NCBI GenBank assembly: GCA_947044365.1
Contig: OX345651.1
Location: 4,803,926 to 4,867,925, forward strand
Length of the DNA: 64,000 nucleotides
Reading direction: 5' to 3'
From: Petrosia ficiformis
Taxonomy: Eukaryota > Porifera > Demospongiae > Haplosclerida > Petrosiidae
Part shown: positions 48,085 through 60,004 of the stretch, one piece after another
Position numbering within the stretch: position 1 is the stretch's first letter
Layout: each line of letters starts with the position of its first letter
Translations under genes and position numbers: made by a program
The notes under the pieces: generated by a model
The model's database searches: none
What the model was told of the DNA's origin: nothing
What the model saw: only the letters and a program-made list of their open reading frames with translations

Positions 48085-49368
48085 TTATGACATAGATACA
48101 TAATTTGGATCATCAAATATAACGTTCATTGTCATTTTATTTTTCAAGACATCATCAACACGACTTTCAGCTGTGGAGTATTCAACTGACTCCAATGTAT
48201 TGTATACAGTTTTAATACCAGCAATTCTAGAATACTCTTCATTGGACCCTTTGTCAATATTATCTGACCCAATATGATCATTTGATGAATGATTGTGTTT
48301 CAATCGATCATAAGTCTCCTCTTGAACTGTTAAACTGTTCTTAATAACCACACTATGGATTGTGGTGGCACTGTATACAGGTTCATTACTAGTGGACAGT
48401 ACAACGGTTTGGGATTCATTTTGAAGGGCACTCTGATCTGGTTCAGATGATGGTAACTGCAAGGAGTTCAATCCCAATCTGTAGTACATATTAACTATGT
48501 AGGATATTGACTATGTGGTTAGGTTTATATAGATTATAATGTAGTGAATGAGTCATACATATGTGTATGTATAATTATGTACATATACATGTTATTTAGT
48601 GCTTGTGACATGTTTGTGTTAGAATTGTCTAATGGATACCTTTCAGTTTGTGTTGTGATTAGCTTTTCCTTTTCTACTTTGTAGTATTCACTATTTTCAC
48701 TTCTGAGGGTTCTGTTAAAATCCAATTCATCATCTAAAATGGTCAAGTATTCAACTGGTTGAGGTGAAGTAATTTTTCTTAACCTGTAATAGTCTCGTAT
48801 TCATTTAGAGACATACATTATTATTGTGACTCACTGGTTAGAGGGGTCTTGTGATTTTATACTTCGAAGAGATTGTGTTCCTTGAGCAACTACTGTAACA
48901 TGAAATTAAATGCCATGTAAGAGTGACATTGACTTACCATAATACGAGGTATCTCTACTTTTCTTCTTTCTTTTTATAAAACAGATACAAAATATCAGAC
49001 AAGATATGATCATTATTATTTCTAAAATCATTACAATTATTATTATTATTATGACATTAGTTAATCCATTGTTAGCTCCTTGATCATCTTTAGGAAGTGA
49101 TGTTGACTGAGATGTGCTATTAATAGTCATCTCATATGTGTCTGTAGTAATAGTAATATACGTAGTATGATTATTAGTAAAGTAATATCATTTAAAAAAG
49201 CTGACAATGAGGGGCGAGTGAAATGAATTACAACTGAGTTCACTGGGAGGCTCTTTGTACTGAAAATAATGTTTTGTAACGATAATTTACATACTCACCT
49301 TGTGAATGAGCAACTGCTACTATCATTACAAGTATCATGCCATATCTGGATAGAGCATTCATCTTCAT
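48085..49368 (-). pseudogene. G17: receptor remnant lacking the Ig domain, with two tail exons
   Basis: A signal peptide exon 49368-49299 (MKMNALSRYGMILVMIVAVA) is intact. The next exon keeps only the Ig start (KEPPSELSCNSF) and the stalk; nearly the whole Ig domain is deleted and a TGA follows FFK. The TM exon part (to 48938), linker 48892-48835 and a short tail 48783-48534 (VEYLTI, no YQSL module) are readable. A second tail exon of type IV (48478-48085: YDRL, YSRI-x6-YNTL, FDDPNYVSM) lies directly downstream with a good acceptor in the same phase. The two tails could have been alternatives, or the second belonged to a deleted neighbour. Confidence 0.7.
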
Positions 49369-49593
49369 ACAAAATATTTAGTTTGATGTATCCGTATGTA
49401 TTCTAATCCCAATTGACAACACTATACAAAGTGTTTGTGAGTGTATTATATAATCTATGTGTATACTGTAAATTGAAAAAGTACAAACATAATCATTGAA
49501 TGATATGATAGATAATGGCATGTAGTATGTAAAATATATGCACTACAATATATTAATGTCTACAATATTATTATGTTTCTGTAATACATTTAT

Positions 49594-51305
49594 TTATTTC
49601 ATTAGAGTTGTATAGTCGTTTTCAGAGATTATTGTAGTACATTCCAATGGTTGATAACTCTCCTCTTGTGTTGCGACTATCTCTTTATTAAATACATTGT
49701 AGTAGTGATTGTTATCACTCACAGGGGCTCTGGTAGTATTATTTGATTCCAATGATTTATATTTCTCTTCTTGTGTTGTAATCATATCTTTATTAATTAC
49801 ACTGTAGTAATGATTGTTATCACTCACAGGGGCTCTGGTAGTATTATTTGATTCCAATGATTTATATTTCTCTTCTTGTGTTGTAATCATATCTTTATTA
49901 ATTACGCTGTAGTAGTGACTGCTTTCATTCACAGGGGTTTTACTTAGTTCCAACGATTTATGACTCTCCTCTTGTGATGTGACTATCTCATTATGAATTA
50001 CGCTGTAGTAGTGATTGTTATCGCTCACAGGTGTTCTGGTAAAATTATTTGACTCTTCTAATAAAATGGTCACATACTCTACTGATTCAGTTGGAGTACT
50101 TGTTTTAAACCTGTAACAGAGTTAATGTGTTTATCTTTTAACAGACATACATTATTATTGTAACTCACTGAGTACAAGGGTTTGGTGTTATTATATCGTC
50201 AGGAGTTACTAAATTTCAATAAAAGTATACGTAAAAATATCAAAATAGATTATTATTAACTTACAGTAATAAATCGTATCTTTATTTCTTTTATTTCGTT
50301 TAATGCAAACTATCAGAAAACAAGATATAACTAGCAATATTCCTAACATTATTGTTGTTATTGTAACTGTTATAACAATAATATGGGAACTTGCTAATCC
50401 ACTGTCAGAGGTCATGGAGGGAGTGTTAATTTGTATTGAAGAATATGTTTTTATGTTAGTCTGTGAATTGGTATGTGTTACCAAGAGAGAGGAAGAGGAG
50501 GAAGATGTAGTAAATGAGGAAGAGGAGTATGTTAACACTGTCCATTTTATTGAGGAAGAAAAGGAAGATGAAGAACTTGAGGAGAAGGAAGATGAAGAAC
50601 TTGAGGAGAATGAAGGTGAGGAGGAAAGTAATGAAAAACTTGAGGAAGAGGAGGAGGTAAAGAAAGAAGATGAGGAAAAAGAGGGCAAAAATATGGAAGG
50701 AGAGCTTGAGAATGAAGAAGAGGAAGTAAATGGTTGTATTGTTTGTAAGGTGACTTTTTCATCTGCACATTTTGAAGTAGGTACTGAAACAATTCCACTA
50801 CATGTTGATAGTGTGTCATAATCTTCAGGATCACGTATCATCAATATATCACTCTTTCCAAGGCATGTATTTGGTTGTGTGCTTGTGACAATCACCTGAC
50901 ACCAGTATTCACCCAACATAGACTCATCAAATGGTGTATTAATCCTTTGTGTTCCTAATACAACTAATTCTCTGTTAGAAGATTCTCCTTGAACCTCAAC
51001 TTGACCAAGATCAATTATTTCATTTTCATTGTTCTTATGAAACCAATGTACATCAAACTCATCTGTTCCTGATATTCTTCGTACATCACATGACATTCTC
51101 AGACGCCATACTGCAGGATCTACTCTCACATCATATGGATTACAACTGAGTTCAGTTGGTGGTTGAGAAGTAAATTGAAACTGTATACACTGACCTACAT
51201 ATGATAATAATATAATAAACAGTTATTGTAAATACATTTATACTAACCTGATCCTTTCTGAGTCAGTTTCAAAATTAACAGAATCAAAACTAGACAGAAC
51301 TTCAT
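49594..51305 (-). CDS. G18: type B receptor with a variant modular tail
   Basis: Exons 51305-51248, 51194-50265, 50208-50169, 50110-49594; 1545 nt, 514 residues. Signal peptide 1-19. Ig with FDVHWFHKNN and GEYWCQV; variable segment EVQGESSNRELVVLGTQ; KCAD motif; a stalk of Ser/Phe-rich low-complexity sequence; TM followed by KRNKRNKD. The donor after YY is T|GTAAGT instead of G|GTAAGT. In the tail the repeated unit differs from other short tails: it spans HYYSVIN...EEKYKSLESNN and is repeated about four times, so the YYSVI motif is multiplied rather than YQSL/YTTL. One YTTL ends the protein. Signalling is inferred. Confidence 0.8.
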
Positions 51306-52299
51306 TTTCTTTAGCTTGTATGTAGCATGCAAATTAACTGAATGCAGACTGTATGATATCATAGAAAACAGTGTACTATATACGTTTCTGATGCCAATAT
51401 TTAATTAGTGTTGATGTCAAGTGTGTGGGATCACAACATGTACTTTCCTTGTTATATATTAATGTTTGTAGTATAATTTCCAACTCAACCATAAGTAAAT
51501 CTCTTTTTTGGTGATAAAGCTGTAAATGGAGTATTTGAATTTACAAATCTAATGATCATACTATGTGTTTGTTTGAATGTGTGTAACATACTATATAAGA
51601 CTATGAACCGATAACATCCCATTTTAAGAACAGGCACAAAACAACACAACGTATACTACAGCGTGATATATATATATATGTACATCAAAAACATTGTACT
51701 TCTCATTATTGCACTATATATACCATAGTGTATGAATTGTTACCACAGTAACCTTTCATGTACCACAGCAGTTATATCCCAACCTGTAGATGCCAGACCA
51801 ATTTGTCAAGGATATATATTATAGATCAATAACCACACACATACATGACATATATAATATAATATATTATAATTATAGTGTGTGGGATCCCATCAGGGAT
51901 ATCCTAGTTGTGGTTAGTATACTTGAATGTACAGAAGTACAAGAACACTAAATCCAAACCATAAGCCTATGTATGGTTGTCCTGATGAATAAACATACAT
52001 ATTTGGTGTACTATATTATATACATTATAAAATAAGGAGTTCCAGCATTTACTACACAAATAAATTATTAATTTTATAGACTATGTGTACTATTGCTAAC
52101 ATGTTTACTTCTGATTCCTTAATATGCATAGTGTGTGAAATAGCAGTATATAATTTATGTAATGTATATATTTGTATCGATGTATGTTTGTTAATGTGTC
52201 GATATGTGTAATATGGATGATATAGGTGATACATGAATGTGAGTAAATTTATATATTTCATCTTTTTAAAAAAACATAAACAGTGATTCCATTCCAAAT
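51306..52299. other. Spacer upstream of G18
   Basis: 51306-51480 resembles the G10 upstream region. The rest is AT-rich with TATATA runs. No gene seen. Confidence 0.5.
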
Positions 52300-52700
52300 G
52301 TGTTCATACACACATTTATATATGTACATACTTATACACACAGCATATATACATACTTATACACACAGCATACATACATACATACATATATACACAGCCT
52401 ACTTATACACATGGCATACATACATACTTATACACACAACATACATGCATACTCATACATGCAGCACTTATGCACACAGCGTACATACATACTTATACAC
52501 GCAGCACTTATACACACATCATACATACATACATATATACACAGCGTACTTATACACACAGCATACATACATACTTATGCACACAGTATACATACATAGT
52601 TATACATGCAGCACTTATACACACAGAATACATACATACTTATACACGTCGCACTTATACACACAGCATACATACATACTTATTCACACAGCATAAATTA
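52300..52700. repeat. Minisatellite of ACATACATACTTATACACACAGC type
   Basis: About 14 imperfect units of roughly 25-31 bp, combining ACATACATAC, TTATACACAC and AGCAT/AGCACT. All forward frames stay open, giving meaningless His/Thr/Tyr-rich translations. It ends about 20 bp from the G19 stop codon. Confidence 0.85.
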
Positions 52701-52715
52701 TATCTATACTGATAA

Positions 52716-54500
52716 TTATTTACTACACACAGAAGTGTAATTAGGGTTATCAAATACAGTCCCCATATCCATTATCAAGACATCGAATACATGACTGTTA
52801 ATATCAATGGTTGTAGAGCCATCATTAGAACCCACGTGATTATTACCAGACCCAGTGTGTTCCACAATATCGCACTGTTCCTCTTTTGAGATATTGGTGT
52901 GGAATGAATGTAAATCAATGCTACTTGTTTTAGAATATTCTTCATTGGACACTTCGTCACGATGTGTCTTCATTTCATATGATAGTTCATTATGTTTCAA
53001 TCGATCATAACACTCCTCTCCAGTTCTCACATTGCCTTCGATAACCACACTATAATATGGTTCATTACGAGGGGCTCTGAGTTCATTATTAAGGGTTGGT
53101 TTATTATACACAGGTTCATTACTAGTAGATAATACAACGGTTTGAGATTCATCTTGAACGGCCATTTGAACACTTACTGGATGAAGATAATCAACTGGTT
53201 CAGCTAATGGTAATGAAGAGTTGAAACCTGACCTGTATAATACATAAGTATGTATTCATATAATTGTATTATAACTTAAATGTGCAGTCTATAATTATGT
53301 ACATGCATATGTATGTACATATATATTGCATGATGTACTTGTACTATAATGTATATATGTATTGTATATTGTATATTGGACATTATACACACACTAATAG
53401 TAGTATTTATTCCACTCACTGTTTACTCTGTTGTATCTCAGCAGTACTTTCTATGTGTCAATATACAAAAATAAACAATGATTAGTAAATATATATGTTT
53501 TAACTCACCACAGTTATCACCTTTAAACTTATATTTCTTTCTCTTTCTGAAATACAAACAAGACATCACAAGACAAGATGTGATCATCAATATTCCAAAT
53601 ATTATTATAAGAGCAGATATTATAATGACAGTTTGAGGATTTGTTAGTCCACTGTCAATTTCTTGATCATCTTGGGAATGTGATGTTGACAGAGAAGTAC
53701 TATTACTAGTAATTTCCAATACAATATGTGTAATACTAATGTACATTACTGAATGAGTACTGAAAATAGTTAGTAGTGTAGAATTTGTTTTTGAGGAGTT
53801 GAGCACTTCAGTTATAGTTGGTGAATTATCATTATTGGTTTGTGAATTACTATTTGATCCAGTGTTAGTTTGTGAATTTTGAAATGTGGAGTCTTTTAAA
53901 ACTCTGGAGACTGTTGATGATGGTGCTAAAGAACATATTGATGTTATACTAGTCAAATTAGTGAGTGAATCTGCACATTTGCTACTATTTATGTATTGTA
54001 CTCCACTGCATCTATCTAGTGACATGTAGCATTCAGGATCATGTATTGTAAGTACATTACTAATACCATACATATTAATGTTACTATTATTCACCACTTG
54101 ACACCAGTATTCTCCCAACATTGAATTATTGAATGTTGTATTAATCCATTGTTCACCAAATACTGATTTGATTTTCATATTAATTCTCTGTTCCTTAGAA
54201 ACCATAAGATCATTAGTTTCATTTAAATGTCGATGATACCAGTTTATCTTGTATGAGGTATTATCTAGGATTTCGATTTTACATTCTAATTGTAATCTCC
54301 ACATGCTCCGTTGATCAAATGGATTACACTTGAGTTCATCAGGAGGCTCTCTTATAAACTTCACATGACTACACGCACTATTTCCTACAAATAATTAACA
54401 ATACTGTGTTTTCAAGTCAAGAATGTATATACTCACCTTGGGAATCAGCAAATACTACCACAGTTAATAGTATTATTACTTGTCTAGAGAGAGCACTCAT
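52716..54500 (-). CDS. G19: type C receptor with tail IV
   Basis: Exons 54500-54437, 54384-53509, 53450-53420, 53232-52716; 1488 nt, 495 residues. The start ATG is one codon pair later than in relatives, because the usual ATGAAGATG reads ACGAAGATG; signal peptide MSALSRQVIILLTVVVFA. Ig: CSHVKFIREPPDELKCNPFD, Cys in ECKIEI, Trp in INWYHRH, LGEYWCQVV, then RCSG...KCAD. Ser/Thr stalk, TM, FRKRKKYK. Tail: YYSVV, YDRL, EEYSKT, HVFDVL and the end motif FDNPNYTSV, an NPxY-type site. The ITAM pair seen in G12 and G15 is degraded here (YSKT, HSFHTN). Signalling is inferred. Confidence 0.8.
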
Positions 54501-54690
54501 CTTCGTATCAAAATTGCGTCTAATATGTCATGTAGTTTATGCATGTATTCTTATGTGAATTAGCATTGATACTGAAACTAAAAATGACAAAAAATAATCA
54601 ATGAATGATATGATAGATAATTGCATGCTGTATGTAACTAATGTATGTATTATACACAAATCTAAACATATAATTAATTTGAAAAATATT

Positions 54691-56060
54691 CTATTTCATT
54701 AAAGTTGTATAGTTATTATCAGAGGTTAGTTTAGTACAATCCAATGATTGATATCTCTCCTCTTGTGTTTTGATTAAAGTTGTATAGTTGCTATCAGAGG
54801 TTAGCTGAGTACAATCCAATGATTTATATCTCTCCTCTTGTGTTGTGACTACCTTTTTAGTAATCATGGTGTAGTAATTACTGTTATCACTCACAGGGGT
54901 TCTGGTAACATTATTCAGTTCATCTAAAATGGTCAAGTACTCAACTGGTTCAGTCGAAGTACATGTTTTCAACCTGTAAAAATAGTTATGTATGTTTATA
55001 TCTTTAGAGGCCTATACTAATATTATAACTCACGGGTCTGGTGATTTTATACTCTCAGCAGTTACTGTATATATAAAAAATGCATGACAAACTAAACACA
55101 ATGTTATCACTCACTTACCATAATATGTTGTATTTTCAATTTCTTTCTTTCTTTTAACGCAAAGAATCACAAGACAAGAAATGACTAACAATATTCCTAA
55201 CATAATTACTGTAATTGAGACTATTATTATAACAATATAGAAATTTGTTAATCCATTACTAGTTTCCTGACTACTTTGTGGAGTAGATATAGAAAAAGAT
55301 AAAATACTGCCGATATTAATTTCCAAATGATGATCACCAATGCTAGAAGAAGTTATAAATTTTGATTGATAGCCAACACTTGCTTTGAGAGAGCTATATG
55401 CTTTTGTAATAAATAATGTTGATACTTCTATGTTTGTTCCTGCTGATGAAACTACTGTCATTATGTAGGAAGATACTGGTATTGAAGTACATAATGATGT
55501 TTTACTAAGGCTACCACTTCCAAGAGCTACATTAGCACATTTGCTACTCTTTTGAGATTGCATTCCACTGCACGTACTGAGTGACATGTCGTAGCATTCA
55601 GGATGATGTATTGTAACTACATTACTAATACCATTAGTATTATCAGTATTCACAACTTGGCACCAGTATTCTCCCAACATTGATTCATTGAATGATTCAT
55701 TAATCCATTGACTGCCAAACCATGATTGAACTATATTTGTGTTATGCTCAGATTTGACACTAACTGTAACTACAATCCCATATATATCTCTATGATACCA
55801 ATCCAACAAGAACATATTTATGTTTCCCATAACTCTGCATTCCATTTGTAAACTCCATGTATACTGGTCAAATGGATTGCACAAGAGCTCATTAGGTGGT
55901 TCTTTTAGATACCTTGGTTTATTACACTCTATATAATTAAAACTTGTGTAAAAATACAGTATTAATACTTAGTTTAATGAAAATTCTCACCCTCTGTCTC
56001 AGCATATACTAGCACAATTACTATTATCACCAGATGTTTGGTTATCGCAGTCATCTTCAT
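54691..56060 (-). CDS. G20: type C receptor with short ITAM-like tail
   Basis: Exons 56060-55991, 55928-55119, 55064-55034, 54973-54691; 1194 nt, 397 residues. Signal peptide 1-23 (MKMTAITKHLVIIVIVLVYA). Ig: CNKPRYLKEPPNELLCNPFD, Cys in QMECRVMG, Trp in LDWYHRD, LGEYWCQVV, then TCSG...KCAN. Its TM exon ends KRKKEIENTTYY, like type B genes, while the Ig is type C, so it looks like a chimera. The linker is 31 nt instead of 40; 9 bases were lost but a new donor (CCC|GTGAGT) keeps phase. Tail: VEYLTI, YYTMI, YKSL/YTTL and YQSL/YTTL modules. Signalling is inferred. Confidence 0.8.
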
Positions 56061-56248
56061 TTTAGATCGATATGCACTCCTTTTTGGTACTATTACAAAT
56101 GTATGTTTACCCCGCCGAACATTTTCCTGCGATTAATTATGTTTTATGGGGCGTTACGCGTATACGTCATTGTTGTCATAATTATTATTGCTGAAGATAT
56201 TTGGTCATAAATGTATACATGTGTTTGGTAAATTGCACTTAAATGAGT

Positions 56249-59200
56249 TTATTTGGTTACTGTAGTGTAGCTATTGTCAGGAGTCAGTTTAGTACGGTCT
56301 AAAGACTGATACCCATGAGATCCAAACTCGCTATTTATTAAACTCATCATCTCCATCTCAGTAGTATGCTTCATATGTTGAATTTTAGGAGGGACAGTAG
56401 GAAGACTGTTAGGTGTGCTCTCAGGAGTTACATCCTCCTCTTTGTCCTGTTTAGTACGAAGAGTTGATATAAAGTTAGGATCCATTTCATAAGTTCCTAG
56501 TGCAGCAATGCGAAGTATTTCTTCATTTTTATCAGTACCAGAACTAGCTATAGTACCTGGTACATTTGTATTTTTCTTTCTTTCTCTCAATCTTTGGCGT
56601 AGCTTGATCATATGAGCATATGCGTAAGCATACTCGGAATCTGATGGTTTGGGTTCAAGCTTGTCATACTCCTCAAGACTCTGCTGTTTAGCAGGACTCA
56701 CTCCATCTAAAGAGGATATTGAAGGAGGAGCTTTGGCCGTATATAAAGGAGAATAATTTGGATCATCAAATAAACGATCATATGAATCCTTTTTGCCATC
56801 TTTCTCCATATCTTTCCCTTTTTCTTCTTCAGTAAACATCAGCTCATCCAACTCCTCCATGTACTTATCAAGTGTCTGATAAATATGGCTACCTGGACTC
56901 TGAATTGATAAACGAGCTAAATTAGTATCCTGGGACAGCCGCGAGGAAGTAGTCAATGGGTGAATATGCAATGGTGTGTTATTATCCTTAATGGGAAGGG
57001 GTTTAGATCTGGTATTAGGGTATTCCATTATAGGGGGTGTGGTCTCATTTGAGACAGTTACTTCTTCCTCCTCCTCTTTCTTGTCATGTGGTTGTACTAA
57101 TGAGTAAGTGCCAATGTATTGTGACTGCTGCGGTACAATGACATGAGGGACGTTACCAGCTGCTGATGAATGGCTGCAGGATAGAACAAATAGCTATGTA
57201 ATTATATCTGTTTGTACAATAGCCCTTCGTGTACGTACATATACATATTTCTGGCTGTAATTGCCTTTCAAACATTTTAAGGAGTCCCGGCTGCATCAAT
57301 ATTGGATTTTACCAAATTGAATATTCTGACAACTGACAATATACGTAACTAGACAAATAACCAAATACCGATCCGATATAACCCTCTAGTATATATATAT
57401 ACATGTATATAACTATAATTATATATAACTGATTCAATCAATGTATTTCTCAATTATTATATTTGAACATGTGCAAGGAGAGTGACGTTCAAGAAAGGAA
57501 TGCATTTTGTATTGTATATAAATCATAATAAAGAAATGTATACATAATACTGATTTATGTGAGGTTAATCTCAATATCTCATTACTTAATAACTATAAAT
57601 ACATACATACAAGTTACATATATCTTTACCGAGTCTCATCTTTGTGATATATGTGCCTTATTTGGGTATCTCCTGTAATAAATAGGGATCATTATAAACT
57701 ATCATTAGTAAGGTAGTATGTTGACACATGAATATTTTGATATTTCTGCATTATATATAACAAACAATTGTATAATTTTAACAACATCTGCCAAGTTAAA
57801 TAGCCTACATATGCAAAACGTTTACATAGAATAGTCAAAACAAATGAGTATGTGTATAATTATGTATTCTAAAATACCTATTCAAAATTCACGTTTATTT
57901 TGCTTCCTTGCGTGTGATGTTGTATTAATAATATCAAAATAATAAACTATATATATAATTATGTGTATTCTGTCACAACAGGTTTTTACTATATATCAAA
58001 ATGCCTACATTATACATAGTGTACATATCAATACACTCGCTGACAAATGAATACTAAACATCATGATATTATACGTAAGTTATAAACCTTCAGTCAAAGT
58101 ACACAATAATACACAAATAAAGAAATGCCTTACCTACTTCATCCCTATGTGGCATTGTTTTCTTTTTCATTAATTTTTCACGACACAGATAGATTATAAT
58201 AATAGTAAGAACACATGTGATCAAACCCAGAAATACACACAAACCAACAAATAAGTAAAGCCATATTGAAAGATCTATATCATTTGATGTGTCTCGTGAA
58301 AAACCCCTGTAATTAAGAATAAACATTATTCACTTGGCATATCTTCATAATATATACACATACATATACATATATATATATAAGTACATACATACATAAG
58401 TATGTACATAAGTTTATGTATATACATATACATACGTACATACATACATACTTACATCATACATACATTCATACATACATACATACATACACACATACAT
58501 ACATACATGTACATACTTACATACATACATATATCTGTGCATGCATATATACGTACCTCTCTGGTGGCGGCAGAAGTGGAGAATGGAATATTGATTGCGA
58601 GGGATGAGGAGTAGATGAGGGAATAACTAGTGAACTACTACTGCTGTTCATGGAGATATTGCGTGATGGTTGACTACATGATAACATGTTTCGATAAGCT
58701 GACTCATTTTTCAAACAGAAAACATCACTGGATTGTTCAATCGAAATTGGTACTCCATTAAGCCATGGTCGGCAGTTGTAACAGCCTTGATCCATCTTAC
58801 TCACATTATTAATCACTAAATTCATTTTTCGATATACAGTAGTTTGATTTTGTTTCCCCTCTTTACTTGGGCTGTACCTTTTAAACACAAATTCATACTT
58901 ATCCTCTCCCACATATGTGTCACATTTGTGATAGGGATAAATTTGACAAGAATTTGTTTTTGGATTCATCCCGAGGGGGGTCCAATACCAAAACACGAAC
59001 AAGTCAAATGGAGAATTTAGGCCCTGTGGTTCTTCAATTGTACATAATAACTCAAGTTTTTCTCTATAGGGATTACATATGAGATCAAATGAAGAGGGAT
59101 CAACAGGATAGTTTTGGGTTTGAGATGCTGACAATGAAAAAAAAAGACACCATAATTATATATTTTATGCATAGTACATGTATATTCAATAAAAATGAAG

Positions 59201-59461
59201 ATGTAGGAATGTCAAAACCCAACAAGCATGTGAACAAGGTTGGGAGGCTAACATAGGACCCAAGATTAAACAAACCACTTCCATATAACCCAACATAAGT
59301 ACGTACACCGCTATAAAGCAAAATACAAAGAGCTGTACTTATGTAGGGTTATATATACAGCAATATCCGATAATACATTATGTTTATGTATATAATTATC
59401 ACTAACCTGTGAGTGTCCAAACACTTACAAAGACAACAAAACAGTATACAGTTAAAGCCAT
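56249..59461 (-). CDS. G21: divergent Ig receptor with canonical DxGxYxC signature
   Basis: Exons 59461-59407, 59127-58557, 58306-58134, 57672-57630, 57173-56249; 1767 nt, 588 residues. Signal peptide 1-18 (MALTVYCFVVFVSVWTLT). The Ig domain has LICNPY, LLCTIE, Trp in FVFWYW and MDQGCYNCRP, i.e. the classic D-x-G-x-Y-x-C, plus added Cys (NSCQ, HKCD, VFCL, LSC). The TM is on its own exon (IWLYLFVGLCVFLGLITC). The tail of about 310 residues has YSLV, IYQTL, YDRLFDDPNYSPL, YDKL, repeated AYAYAH, then ends with YQSL-x10-YTTV, the same module as the short tails. It may resemble the ancestor of the array. Signalling is inferred. Confidence 0.8.
58370..58550. repeat. (CATA)n microsatellite in G21 intron
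   Basis: Runs of CATA/ACAT tetranucleotides between the Ig and TM exons. The open frames here are artefacts. Confidence 0.9.
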
Positions 59462-60004
59462 TTTGTACTAAACATCAACAGATTCAAATGCTTCCTAAAC
59501 TTGCTTGCTATAGTTCACAAATTTGTTATCAAAATCACCCTTTTATCTGAATACACATCAAGTGAACATGTGGGTTTACGTAGACATAATCATGTCTGAG
59601 AATTCATTTTAATCAGCCATCCATTATTCGTAGCACAAACAAGACTCTCCCTTTGAAGGATGGTGTGTGTAAACACAATACTCTCACTATCAGTAGTATA
59701 GTAGATTTTAATAAATTTATGTAAATATTTTTAGAGTGGACATTTATAAGGTTTATGTTGATATGTGTGTATATATGTACATGTACTTGTAGTAGGGTGT
59801 GGTAGTACTGCAAAATTTCATAGAAAGACAACACAAATTAAATAAGTGATAACATTTTTACATTTGTAAGTTACTTTTCCCACTACAAAAGAGTTTATAC
59901 ACCAAAATAAAATACAACTATAACACAAAAACTACTTCATTATTATTATGTATGTATGTACATATGTACAGAAGTGAAGCATTAATGAATATTACAAGGT
60001 AATT
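59462..60004. other. Spacer between G21 and G22
   Basis: AT-rich. A short inverted pair CCATCC / GGATGG flanks 59619-59664. No gene seen. Confidence 0.5.

Noticed and set aside
52300..52700. CRISPR-like spaced repeats
   Set aside because: Units are imperfect, low-complexity and run into each other without unique spacers; the context is a eukaryotic intergenic region.
52283..52712. Three overlapping long open frames rich in His, Thr and Tyr
   Set aside because: They are produced by the minisatellite, which has no stop in any forward frame.
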